The notes under the pieces were generated by a model. The model had not been told where the DNA came from, ran no database searches, and saw nothing but the letters and a program-made list of their open reading frames with translations. Shown in pieces: positions 41,804 through 49,092 of a stretch of DNA of 64,000 nucleotides. Origin of the DNA: Pseudomonas sp. FP2309 (GTDB taxonomy: Bacteria; Pseudomonadota; Gammaproteobacteria; Pseudomonadales; Pseudomonadaceae). The stretch is taken from NCBI RefSeq assembly GCF_030687575.1, contig NZ_CP117439.1, positions 3,401,501 to 3,465,500 of the forward strand, written 5' to 3'. Every line of letters begins with the position of its first letter. The first letter of the stretch is position 1. A program made the position numbers and the translations under genes.

Positions 41804-42853
41804 TCAGAAACGGAGCGGCCAGTGACGCAGCCGATGGCGAAGGTTGTGCAGCAGGCGAATCAGGCCCTCGGGTTCCTTGATCAGGAACACGATGATCAGC
41901 ACGCCAAAGATGATTTTCTGCAGGTTCTGCAACTGCCCTGCGTCCACCGAACCGCCAAACAGGGCTTGCCCCGCGTGGCTGAGAAAAATCGGCAGCAGGC
42001 TGATGAACGCGGCGCCGACGAAGTTGCCGGCGATGCTGCCCATGCCACCGATAATGATGATGAACAGGATCTGGAACGAGCGGTTGATATCGAAGCTGCT
42101 GGCGCTGGCCGTGCCCAGGTAGGCAAAGGCCCACAGCGCACCGGCGATGCCGAGGTAGAACGAGCTGACCGCAAACGCCAGCCGTTTGTAGCGCGCCACC
42201 GGAATACCAACCACGGCTGCGGCGGTGTCCATGTCGCGGATCGCCATCCAGTTGCGCCCCACCTGGCTGCGCACCAGGTTGAGGGCGGTCCAGGTCAACA
42301 GCAGCACCGTGACCAGGGTCAGCAGGTAGCGGCCCAGCGGCGTGTTGAGGTCATGGCCGAACAGCGCCAGTTTCGGCGCGGAAATGGTGCCCGACGAGCC
42401 GTAGTTGTAGAACCACGCAAACTTGACGAACAGCCACTCCAGAAAGAACTGCGCGGCCAGGGTGGTGACCATCAGGTAGAAGCCCTTGATCCGCGAACTG
42501 GGCAGGCCAAACAGCAGGCCCACCAGTGCGCTGATCACCCCGCCGCCGAGCAACGCAACCGGCAAGCCCAGCTCGGGCAGGCGCAGCAGAAAGCCATAGG
42601 TGGCGAACGCACCCACCGCCATAAAGCCCGCCGCGCCCACCGAGGTTTGCCCGGTGTAGCCGGTCAGCACATTCAGGCCCAGCCCCGCCAGGGACAGCAC
42701 CAAAAACGGGATCAGAATCGCATTGAGCCAATAGTCATTGCCCCACAGCGGCACGACGACAAAGGCCAGCGCCAACAGGCCGAGCAGGCCCCATGGCAGG
42801 CGCCGTTGAATCAGCACCAACGGCGCGGTTTCTTGAACGACAGGACTCGACAT
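41804..42853 (-). CDS. livM: Liv-type ABC transporter permease (LivM-like)
   Basis: 349 aa, about ten helices, with the LivM-type loop VRSQVGRNWMAIRDMDTAAAVVGIPVARYKRLAFAVSSF (in parts, about 210-250) that contacts the ATPase. ATG 42853 (MSSPVVQETA) lies just past the livH stop; a GTG at 42877 would overlap livH and is less likely. Works with LivH, LivG, LivF and the binding protein. Confidence 0.9.
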   Translation of the reverse strand: MSSPVVQETAPLVLIQRRLPWGLLGLLALAFVVVPLWGNDYWLNAILIPFLVLSLAGLGLNVLTGYTGQTSVGAAGFMAVGAFATYGFLLRLPELGLPVALLGGGVISALVGLLFGLPSSRIKGFYLMVTTLAAQFFLEWLFVKFAWFYNYGSSGTISAPKLALFGHDLNTPLGRYLLTLVTVLLLTWTALNLVRSQVGRNWMAIRDMDTAAAVVGIPVARYKRLAFAVSSFYLGIAGALWAFAYLGTASASSFDINRSFQILFIIIIGGMGSIAGNFVGAAFISLLPIFLSHAGQALFGGSVDAGQLQNLQKIIFGVLIIVFLIKEPEGLIRLLHNLRHRLRHWPLRF

Positions 42854-42857
42854 GGTT

Positions 42858-43739
42858 TCAGACTCGCTCAATGGCACGTTCGCCGAACAGGCCGGCGGGG
42901 CGGATATACAGGAAGGCCAACGCCAGTACGTAGGCGAACCACGGCGTGATACCGCCGCCGATCAGCGGGCCGATGTACACCTCGGCGAGGTTCTCCGCCG
43001 CGCCCACAATCAGCCCGCCGACGATGGCCCCGCCAATCGAGGTAAAGCCGCCGATGATCAACACCGGCAAGGCCTTGAGCACCACCAGCGACAGCGAAAA
43101 CTGCACGCCCTGGCGCGCGCCCCACAGCAGCCCGGCCACCAGCCCGACCATGCCGGCCACTGCCCAGACGATCTGCCAGATGCGGTTGAGGTTGATGCCG
43201 ATGGACAGCGCCGCCGTGGTGTCATCCGCCACCGCGCGCAACGACACGCCGATGCGGGTTTTGTTGAACAGCAGCGCGAGCACCGTCACCAGCACCACCG
43301 CGACAACGGCGGCCATCAGGTCGAACTGGCTGAGCATCAGCGGCCCGACAAACAGCGGTATGTCGTCAATGCCCAGGTCCAGCGCACGGACCTGCGAGCC
43401 CATCAAACCCTGGGCCAGGCCTTCGACAATGAACGACAGACCCAAGGTGGCCATGAACAAGGTGATCTGCGAACGGTTCACCAGTGGGCGCAGCACCAAC
43501 CGCTCAATCAGCCAGGCACCGGCGATCATCACCAGCACCGTCAGCAGCAGCGCCAGGGCAAACGGTACGCCTTGATCGTGCAGGCTGACGAAGGTCAGCG
43601 CGGCAAACAACAGCATCGCGCCCTGGGCAAAATTGAACACGCCGCTGGCCTTGTAGATCAGCACGAAGCCGATGGCGACCAGGGAGTACATAGTCCCGGC
43701 AAGCAACCCGCCGAGCAGGGTTTCGAAGAAGAACGTCAT
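42858..43739 (-). CDS. livH: Liv-type ABC transporter permease (LivH-like)
   Basis: 293 aa, eight to nine helices, beginning MTFFFETLLGGLLAGTMYSLVAIGFVL as expected of LivH (given in parts). The ATPase-docking loop FNKTRIGVSLRAVADDTTAALSIGIN, in parts (about 155-180), is conserved. Its ATG shares one base with the livG stop (43739). Confidence 0.92.
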   Translation of the reverse strand: MTFFFETLLGGLLAGTMYSLVAIGFVLIYKASGVFNFAQGAMLLFAALTFVSLHDQGVPFALALLLTVLVMIAGAWLIERLVLRPLVNRSQITLFMATLGLSFIVEGLAQGLMGSQVRALDLGIDDIPLFVGPLMLSQFDLMAAVVAVVLVTVLALLFNKTRIGVSLRAVADDTTAALSIGINLNRIWQIVWAVAGMVGLVAGLLWGARQGVQFSLSLVVLKALPVLIIGGFTSIGGAIVGGLIVGAAENLAEVYIGPLIGGGITPWFAYVLALAFLYIRPAGLFGERAIERV

Positions 43740-44509
43740 CAGTGCACCGCTCCCAGATACGCCGCGATCACTTCGGGGTTGGCCTGTACTTCTGCCGGGG
43801 TGCCATCGCCGACCTTGCGCCCGTAGTCGAGCACTACCACATGGTCCGACAGGCCCATCACCACGCCCATGTCGTGTTCGATCAACACCACGGTGGTGCC
43901 CAGGTCGCGATTGACGTCGGCGACGAAGCGCGCCATGTCCTGTTTCTCTTCGGCGTTCATCCCGGCCATCGGCTCGTCGAGCAGCAACAGGCTGGGCCCG
44001 GCGATCAGCGCGCGGCCCAACTCCACGCGCTTTTGCAGGCCATAGGACAAATTGCCCACGGGCACATCGCGATGGGCTTGCAGGTGCAGAAATTCGAGGA
44101 TGCCCTGGGCACGTCGGCGAAATGCCTCGGCTTCACGCCGTGCGCGCGGCAAGCCCAGGGCCTCTTCGATAAAGGTGGTGCGCATATGCCGCGACAGACC
44201 GGTGAGGAGGTTGTCGAGCACGCTCATTTTTTTGAACAGCGCGTTGTTCTGGAAGGTGCGGCCAATGCCACGCCGCGCGGCGCCCAAAGGGTCGATGCGA
44301 TGCAAGTGCTGGTCTTCAAACACGATCTCACCGGCGTCAAAACGATAGACGCCGTTGAGGACATTGAGCAGCGAGCTTTTACCGGCGCCGTTGGGCCCGA
44401 TCAGCGCGCAGATCTCGCCGCGGCGCACCTCGAAGGACAACGCATGGATGGCCTTGACGCCTTTGAACGACAGGGAGATATCCCGCACCTGGAGAATGGC
44501 CTGGCTCAT
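43739..44509 (-). CDS. livG: Liv-type ABC transporter ATP-binding protein (LivG-like)
   Basis: 256 aa ATPase. Walker A GPNGAGKSSLLNVLNG, the LivG-type signature LSYGLQKRVELGRAL, Walker B LLLLDEPMAGMNAEE and switch VLIEHDMGVVMG. The start MSQAILQVRD at 44509 overlaps the preceding gene by 4 bp (ATGA). Longer starts up to 44668 lie within that gene and are rejected. Confidence 0.92.
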   Translation of the reverse strand: MSQAILQVRDISLSFKGVKAIHALSFEVRRGEICALIGPNGAGKSSLLNVLNGVYRFDAGEIVFEDQHLHRIDPLGAARRGIGRTFQNNALFKKMSVLDNLLTGLSRHMRTTFIEEALGLPRARREAEAFRRRAQGILEFLHLQAHRDVPVGNLSYGLQKRVELGRALIAGPSLLLLDEPMAGMNAEEKQDMARFVADVNRDLGTTVVLIEHDMGVVMGLSDHVVVLDYGRKVGDGTPAEVQANPEVIAAYLGAVH

Positions 44510-45354
44510 GCGATGTCCCGTTTGAGTTCGGCCAACCAGGTCGGCTCGGCAGTGGTCTTGAGCGGCTGCCAGATAAAAGTCAGGCGCTGAAAACCCAACA
44601 GGGTGCGCACGCGGTGCTTGATCAACCGGCGCAGGCCGCCTTGCGGCTCGGCGATCGCCCAGTCGCACAGGCGTCGGCGCCAGGTCCCCTGGGGCGCGAG
44701 GCGGCTTTCGATGTCGTCGGCCAGGTGCTGCAGGCGCTCGGGCGAGAACAGCAAACCGGTGGGCGCCACTTCGCTGCGGTCACGCCGCGCCGAGGCCAGG
44801 TTCTCTGGAAAGGCCAGGCCGTTGCCGCTGCTTAGCCATTGCTCCAGCACCACGGCAAGCCCCCCTTCCCAGCCGGTGCCCTCCTCGCTCCACAACACGG
44901 CGTCAGCAGCCGGCTGCCGCCAGCGCTGCAGATGCTGCGCCGGGTCGACCGGACCCAGCAGTTGCGCGAAGTCCAACCGCTGGGTGAAGGTCCAATCACG
45001 CTGGCGACCCTGGACGTAGGCGTGGCTGGGATGAATGCGCCACAGTTGTTGCTCCAGCGCCTGCGGATCGAGATGATCGGCCAGCGTCAGCACCTGCGCA
45101 CCGATGGACTGGGCCGCCAACGCCAGCAACAGCAGGTTCGGCTCAAGGGCGCCGCTGAGCACCAGGCGGGACTGTTCACTGAACCCTTGCTGGCGCAAAC
45201 CAGCGGCCAGGCGTTCGACGTCACGCAAGGTGTCGATCCAGCGCCAGGCGTACCACTGGCCCTGGCGCTTGTGGCGCAGGGCGATGTGCAGGGGCGTGAG
45301 TTGCGCCCACTGGCGCAGGTGTGCCAGAAGGGCCGTTGGTTCGTGCAGGCTCAT
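44506..45354 (-). CDS. Truncated adenylate-forming (acyl-CoA synthetase-like) protein with degenerate P-loop
   Basis: 282 aa. Residues 1-120 follow the start of AMP-binding enzymes: PLHIALRHKRQGQWYAWRWIDT, RLAAGLRQQGFSEQSRLVLSG and a LALAAQSIGAQVLTL motif. Where the ATP-binding motif (S/T-SGTTG-x-PKG) should be, the sequence is LWSEEGTGWEGGL (154-166), lacking the Ser/Thr run and the Lys. The C-terminal half and lid domain are missing. Full-length AMP ligases often accompany Liv operons, so this looks like a reduced descendant. It overlaps both neighbours by 4 bp and is probably still translated. Catalytic activity doubtful. Confidence 0.75.
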   Translation of the reverse strand: MSLHEPTALLAHLRQWAQLTPLHIALRHKRQGQWYAWRWIDTLRDVERLAAGLRQQGFSEQSRLVLSGALEPNLLLLALAAQSIGAQVLTLADHLDPQALEQQLWRIHPSHAYVQGRQRDWTFTQRLDFAQLLGPVDPAQHLQRWRQPAADAVLWSEEGTGWEGGLAVVLEQWLSSGNGLAFPENLASARRDRSEVAPTGLLFSPERLQHLADDIESRLAPQGTWRRRLCDWAIAEPQGGLRRLIKHRVRTLLGFQRLTFIWQPLKTTAEPTWLAELKRDIA

Positions 45355-46748
45355 AGAGTGAGGCTCCTGGTGAGAGATGCGCCTGACAGGTCGCGGTAGC
45401 CGGCGCCGGGGTGGTTGCCGGCCAAGCGCGCGCCGTCGCCAAACAATTTCTCGCGCAAGGTGCCCTGGGCGTATTCGGTCTTGTACACACCGCGCTTTTG
45501 CAGCTCCGGCACCAGCCACTCCACGGCGTCGATAAAGGTTTCGTGGGTCAGCGCATAGGCCAGGTTGAAACCGTCCACGTCGGTTTCCTCCGCCCACTCC
45601 TGCAACAGGTCGGCGACGGTCTGCGGGCCGCCGACGAACAGCGGGCCAAAACCGCCGATACCCACCCAGTCGGCCAGTTCGCTCGGCGTCCAGACCTTGT
45701 TCGGGTCCGCCGTGGAGAAGGCCTCCACCGCTGACTGAATCGCGTTGGTGTGCACGTGTTTAAGCGGCTCGTTGGGCTTGAACTGGCTGAAGTCGATGCC
45801 GGTCCAGCCGGAGATCAGCGCCATCGCCCCTTCGTAGCTGACGTAGGACTTGTAGTCGTCGAACTTGGCCTTGGCCTTGGCGTCGGTCTCGTCGACGATC
45901 ACCGTCTGCAGATTGAAGATCAGAATTTTCTTCGGATCACGCCCGGCCTCGGCGGCACGGCGGCGGATATCGGCGACGGTCTTTTTCAGCAGCACCTTGG
46001 ACGGCGCGGCGACAAACACGCACTCGGCCTGCTCGGCGGCGAACTGTTTGCCGCGGCTGGAGGCCCCAGCCTGATACAGCACCGGCGTGCGTTGCGGGGA
46101 CGGCTCGCACAGATGAATGCCGGGCACCTGGAAGTGTTTGCCGACGTGACGGATCTCGTGGATTTTGCTCGGGTCGCTGAACACCCGACGCTCGCGGTCA
46201 CGCAGCACTGCGCCCTCCTCCCAACTGCCTTCCCAGAGTTTGTAGCAAACCTCCAGGTATTCCTCGGCATAGTCATAGCGCGCGTCATGTTCGGTCTGGG
46301 CCTTCTGCCCGAGGTTCTTGGCGCCGCTTTCCAGATAGGACGTCACGATGTTCCAGCCGATGCGGCCCTTGGTCAGGTGGTCCAGGGTCGAAAGACGGCG
46401 GGCAAACGGGTACGGGTGCTCGAAGGACAATGACGCCGTGAGGCCAAACCCCAGGTGCTCGGTGACCAGTGCCATCGGCGCGATCAACGACAGCGGGTCG
46501 TTGACCGGCACCTGGGTGGCTTGGCGAATCGCCGCGTCACCGTTGCCGTTGTACACGTCGTAGATGCCCAGCACGTCGGCGATGAACAGGCCGTCGAACT
46601 TGCCGCGCTCAAGGATTTTGGCCAGGTCGGTCCAGTAGTCGAGGTCTTTGTACTGCCACGAACGGTCACGCGGGTGTGCCCACAGGCCGGGCGATTGGTG
46701 GCCCACGCAGTTCATGTCGAAGGCGTTCAAGCGGATTTCACGGGGCAT
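45351..46748 (-). CDS. LLM-class flavin-dependent monooxygenase (NtaA/SnaA/DszA family)
   Basis: 465 aa. Bacterial luciferase-like TIM barrel that uses FMNH2 from a separate reductase to oxygenate a substrate, often next to S or N. Family segments: LNAFDMNCVGHQSPGLWAHP, then HLTKGRIGWNIVTSYLESGAKNLG (in parts, about 130-155) and YQAGASSRGKQFAAEQAECVFV (in parts). Relatives attack nitrilotriacetate, dibenzothiophene sulfone or methionine-derived sulfur compounds. ATG 46748 overlaps the stop of the preceding gene; the GTG at 46751 is the alternative. No flavin reductase is encoded nearby. Confidence 0.9.
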   Translation of the reverse strand: MPREIRLNAFDMNCVGHQSPGLWAHPRDRSWQYKDLDYWTDLAKILERGKFDGLFIADVLGIYDVYNGNGDAAIRQATQVPVNDPLSLIAPMALVTEHLGFGLTASLSFEHPYPFARRLSTLDHLTKGRIGWNIVTSYLESGAKNLGQKAQTEHDARYDYAEEYLEVCYKLWEGSWEEGAVLRDRERRVFSDPSKIHEIRHVGKHFQVPGIHLCEPSPQRTPVLYQAGASSRGKQFAAEQAECVFVAAPSKVLLKKTVADIRRRAAEAGRDPKKILIFNLQTVIVDETDAKAKAKFDDYKSYVSYEGAMALISGWTGIDFSQFKPNEPLKHVHTNAIQSAVEAFSTADPNKVWTPSELADWVGIGGFGPLFVGGPQTVADLLQEWAEETDVDGFNLAYALTHETFIDAVEWLVPELQKRGVYKTEYAQGTLREKLFGDGARLAGNHPGAGYRDLSGASLTRSLTL

Positions 46749-47074
46749 CACAACACTCCGTTGAGGTGGTAGTTGCCGACGACCTGGTATTTCCAGCGCA
46801 AGGGGTCATCCAGGGTTGATGGCAACGTCGTGCGTTGGCCGGTGAGTTCGAATTCAGCATTGCTGGTGGCAATCAGGGCTTCGGCGGCGGCGATTTGCGC
46901 CTCGGTGGCGGCCACCGGGCTCGGATGGCTGGCGGCGCGTTCAAGCAAGGCGGCGGCGACGTCGACGCGGATCTGCAAGTCGCCGAAACGGCTGATGACG
47001 TAGGGGTCGTCGCTGTGTTCGACATGGCGACGGGTGCTGTCCAGCAGTTGGCGGGCGAGGGTCAGTGCGGTCAT
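46748..47074 (-). CDS. 108-aa stub resembling only the C-terminus of an acyl-CoA-dehydrogenase-like protein
   Basis: The C-terminal DPLRWKYQVVGNYHLNGVL closely parallels the end of the SfnB-like protein encoded next to it (DPARWKYHLIGNFVLNGVK), and AAAEALIATSNAEFELTGQRTTL parallels AETALLASSKLFELAGTRSV. The 15-residue segment NLDRFWRNARTHTLH of the full protein is absent from the stub, as are the flavin-binding N-terminal and middle domains. It has its own start (MTALTLARQL) and sits 10 bp after the full-length gene. Either a decayed duplicate or a small partner subunit. Confidence 0.75.
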   Translation of the reverse strand: MTALTLARQLLDSTRRHVEHSDDPYVISRFGDLQIRVDVAAALLERAASHPSPVAATEAQIAAAEALIATSNAEFELTGQRTTLPSTLDDPLRWKYQVVGNYHLNGVL

Positions 47075-47084
47075 GGTCAGGTCC

Positions 47085-48281
47085 TCAGTTCCAGGCGTGG
47101 CGCGCAGGTTTAACGCCGTTGAGCACGAAGTTGCCGATCAGGTGGTATTTCCAGCGGGCCGGGTCGTGCAGGGTGTGGGTGCGTGCGTTGCGCCAGAAGC
47201 GGTCGAGGTTGTGCTTGGACGTGACCGAACGGGTGCCGGCCAGTTCGAACAGCTTGCTGCTGGCGAGCAAGGCGGTTTCGGCCGAGAGCACTTTGGCCTG
47301 AGCCACCACCAGCGAGGCGTTGGCCACGGTGTCTTCATTGGGTTGCGCCAGAGCCTGGTCCACCGCGATGCCGGCCTTGGCCAGGATCGCCTCGGTGCCG
47401 TGCACGCGCCACTCCAGGTCGCCGATGGCGGCAATGGTGAACGGGTCTTGCCAGCCGTGCTCCTGCTGACTGTCGATCCACGGCCGTGCCTGGCGGGCGT
47501 AGATCTTGGCCTGTTCAAGTGCGCCCAAGGCGATGCCGGTGTCGACCGCCGCCTGAATGATCTGCGAAATCGGGCCATCGGCGGTGGGCTGGTCAAACGC
47601 CAGATGGGCGGGGATCACCGCGCTCAACGGCACGCTCACCCCGTCGAGGATCACGCCACCGCTGGCGGTGGTGCGTTGGCCGAAACCGTCCCAGTTGTCG
47701 ATCACTGTGAGGCCAGGTGCATCACGTTCGACGAAGCCGATAAACGCCTGGCCCTGCTCGTTGTTTCCTACGGTGGGCACGATGTGGGCGAACAACGCGC
47801 CGGTGCAGTAGAACTTTTCGCCGTGGATGTACGCCCTGTCGCCGTCAAACCGAATCTGGGTATCAAAGGTCCCGGCGTTTTTGCTGTTGGCCTCGGAGAA
47901 AGCGTTGCCGAAACGGTAGCCCGCCAGCACCTTGTCGAAGTAATAGCGCTTTTGGGCCTCGGTGCCGGTTTGCAACAGGATATCCACCACACCGAGGTGA
48001 TTCTGCGGAATCTGCCCCAGGGACGGGTCGGCGGCGGAGATCAACTTGATCACCTCGGCCACGGTTACATAGGACACACCGGCGCCGCCATAGGCCTTGG
48101 GTACGGTGATACCCCACAGGCCGCTGGCGGAAAACTCATCGAGTTCGGCCACCGGCAGGCGTCGCTCGCGGTCGCGCGCGCTGGCGTCGACGGCAAAGCG
48201 CGCGGCCAGCCGGGTGGCGACCTCGATGGCTTGCGCGTCAGAGCGGATGAGATGGGCAGGGTGTTGAGGGTGGGCTGACAT
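47085..48281 (-). CDS. sfnB: SfnB-like acyl-CoA dehydrogenase-fold oxidoreductase
   Basis: 398 aa. Acyl-CoA dehydrogenase/DszC fold: N-terminal helical domain with LWGITVPKAYGGAGVSYVTVAEV (about 54-76, in parts), a middle beta domain with HGEKFYCTGALFAHIVPTVG and IDNWDGFGQRTTASGGVILDGV (in parts), and a C-terminal four-helix domain ending RFWRNARTHTLHDPARWKYH. SfnB proteins are part of sulfur-starvation responses (dimethyl sulfone, sulfonates). First gene of the operon, with a GGAG ribosome-binding site 7 nt before ATG and a sigma-54 promoter about 27 bp upstream. The precise reaction is unknown. Confidence 0.85.
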   Translation of the reverse strand: MSAHPQHPAHLIRSDAQAIEVATRLAARFAVDASARDRERRLPVAELDEFSASGLWGITVPKAYGGAGVSYVTVAEVIKLISAADPSLGQIPQNHLGVVDILLQTGTEAQKRYYFDKVLAGYRFGNAFSEANSKNAGTFDTQIRFDGDRAYIHGEKFYCTGALFAHIVPTVGNNEQGQAFIGFVERDAPGLTVIDNWDGFGQRTTASGGVILDGVSVPLSAVIPAHLAFDQPTADGPISQIIQAAVDTGIALGALEQAKIYARQARPWIDSQQEHGWQDPFTIAAIGDLEWRVHGTEAILAKAGIAVDQALAQPNEDTVANASLVVAQAKVLSAETALLASSKLFELAGTRSVTSKHNLDRFWRNARTHTLHDPARWKYHLIGNFVLNGVKPARHAWN

Positions 48282-48316
48282 GGGCCGACTCCAGGCTCCG
48301 AGGGAATACCTGGGTG

Positions 48317-48335
48317 ATTGCAGGAGTCGTGCCTG
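48317..48335 (-). promoter_or_regulatory. Sigma-54 (-24/-12) promoter for the ten-gene operon
   Basis: On the minus strand: CAGGCACGACTCCTGCAAT. GG and GC are separated by exactly 10 nt, and GGCACG...TGCA agrees with the TGGCACG-N4-TTGCA consensus except for two bases. The expected start site is near 48308, 27 nt before the sfnB-like ATG. Such promoters need an enhancer-binding activator (SfnR in known systems), not encoded in this window. Confidence 0.7.
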
Positions 48336-48362
48336 AACTTAATCATCAATAAAATCAGCGGG

Positions 48363-48405
48363 TTGCTGGTCAATCGGCGGCGCCGAGCGCGGCTCAAACC
48401 AGCAA
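48363..48405 (-). promoter_or_regulatory. Inverted repeat upstream of the sigma-54 promoter (possible activator site)
   Basis: TTGCTGGT (48363-48370) and ACCAGCAA (48398-48405) form an 8-bp inverted repeat separated by 27 bp, centred about 75 bp upstream of the predicted transcription start. This position suits an enhancer-binding protein. The arms are wide apart, so two half-sites for dimers on the DNA are more likely than one hairpin. Confidence 0.45.
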
Positions 48406-48435
48406 ACTGTGCATCCACTGTTGCCTGGCGGACAG

Positions 48436-48999
48436 TTAAAGCACCACGTTGCGAACGAAGCGCACGGCCACCTCACCTTCATTGCGATAGCCATGGACCT
48501 GGCGGCTGGCAAACATGAAAAACTCACCCGCGGCGACCCGGTTTTCTTCATTCCCCACCAGCAGCGTCAGGCAACCTTCGAACACAAACACCTGCACGCT
48601 CCAGCCTTCCGGGTCGGGGTCCGGGCTGTAACAATCGCCCGGCTCCAGGCGCATCTCCCACAACTCGACTTCACGGCGCGCAGTGGCTTTGGCCAGCAGC
48701 ACGGCTTTACTGCCGGGGATCTCGCCGGCCCAGGCCAGCTCGTTGATACGGCTGTGGTCGGGCGCATCCGGCGCCTGGATCAGGTCGCTGAAGGCCACCT
48801 CCAGCGCTTCGGCCACGCGGTCGAGGGTCGACAGGCTGACGTTTTTCTCGCCGGCTTCGATGGCCACCAGCATGCGCCGGCTCACCCCGGACTTTTCCGA
48901 AAGCGCGGTCTGGCTCAGGTCGGCGGCGTGGCGCAGGCGACGCACGTTCTGGCTGACGTGTTGCAGGACCGAAGCCCGGTGTGGATTTTCTTTGTGCAC
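48436..48999 (-). CDS. XRE-family regulator with C-terminal cupin domain
   Basis: 187 aa. Helix-turn-helix LSQTALSEKSGVSRRMLVAIEAGEKNVSLSTLDRVAEAL (about residues 25-63, in parts) followed by a cupin sensor domain (about 105-187, with EPGDCYSPDPDPEGW and FVFEGCLTLLVG). The best start is GTG 48999 (begins HKENPHRASV after Met); upstream in-frame codons run through the palindromic operator. It is divergent from an EamA exporter, a common pairing for autoregulated XRE-cupin repressors. It also lies upstream of, and reads toward, the sigma-54 operon. Confidence 0.85.
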   Translation of the reverse strand: MHKENPHRASVLQHVSQNVRRLRHAADLSQTALSEKSGVSRRMLVAIEAGEKNVSLSTLDRVAEALEVAFSDLIQAPDAPDHSRINELAWAGEIPGSKAVLLAKATARREVELWEMRLEPGDCYSPDPDPEGWSVQVFVFEGCLTLLVGNEENRVAAGEFFMFASRQVHGYRNEGEVAVRFVRNVVL

Positions 49000-49036
49000 T
49001 ATATTGCTCAGTGGGTGGGTGTGCGCAGTATACTGC
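48996..49036. promoter_or_regulatory. Two palindromic operator candidates between the XRE regulator and eamA
   Basis: GCAGTATACTGC (49025-49036) is a perfect 12-bp palindrome. GCACTATATTGC (48996-49007) matches it at 10 of 12 positions and overlaps the regulator's start codon. Centre-to-centre spacing is 29 bp. The perfect copy contains TATACT, a good -10 element, so binding would block promoters. Confidence 0.6.
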
Positions 49037-49092
49037 CCAGCGTGCGGCGCATTGTGCGGTCCGTGCCTTTCCCTTGCAAGACCAGAGCCGCC

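Noticed and set aside
40205..42949. 914-codon plus-strand ORF opposite the liv genes
   Set aside because: It is antisense to the well-recognised livF, substrate-binding protein and livM genes; its product is Gln/Arg/Ala-rich low complexity, as expected of a GC-rich antisense frame.
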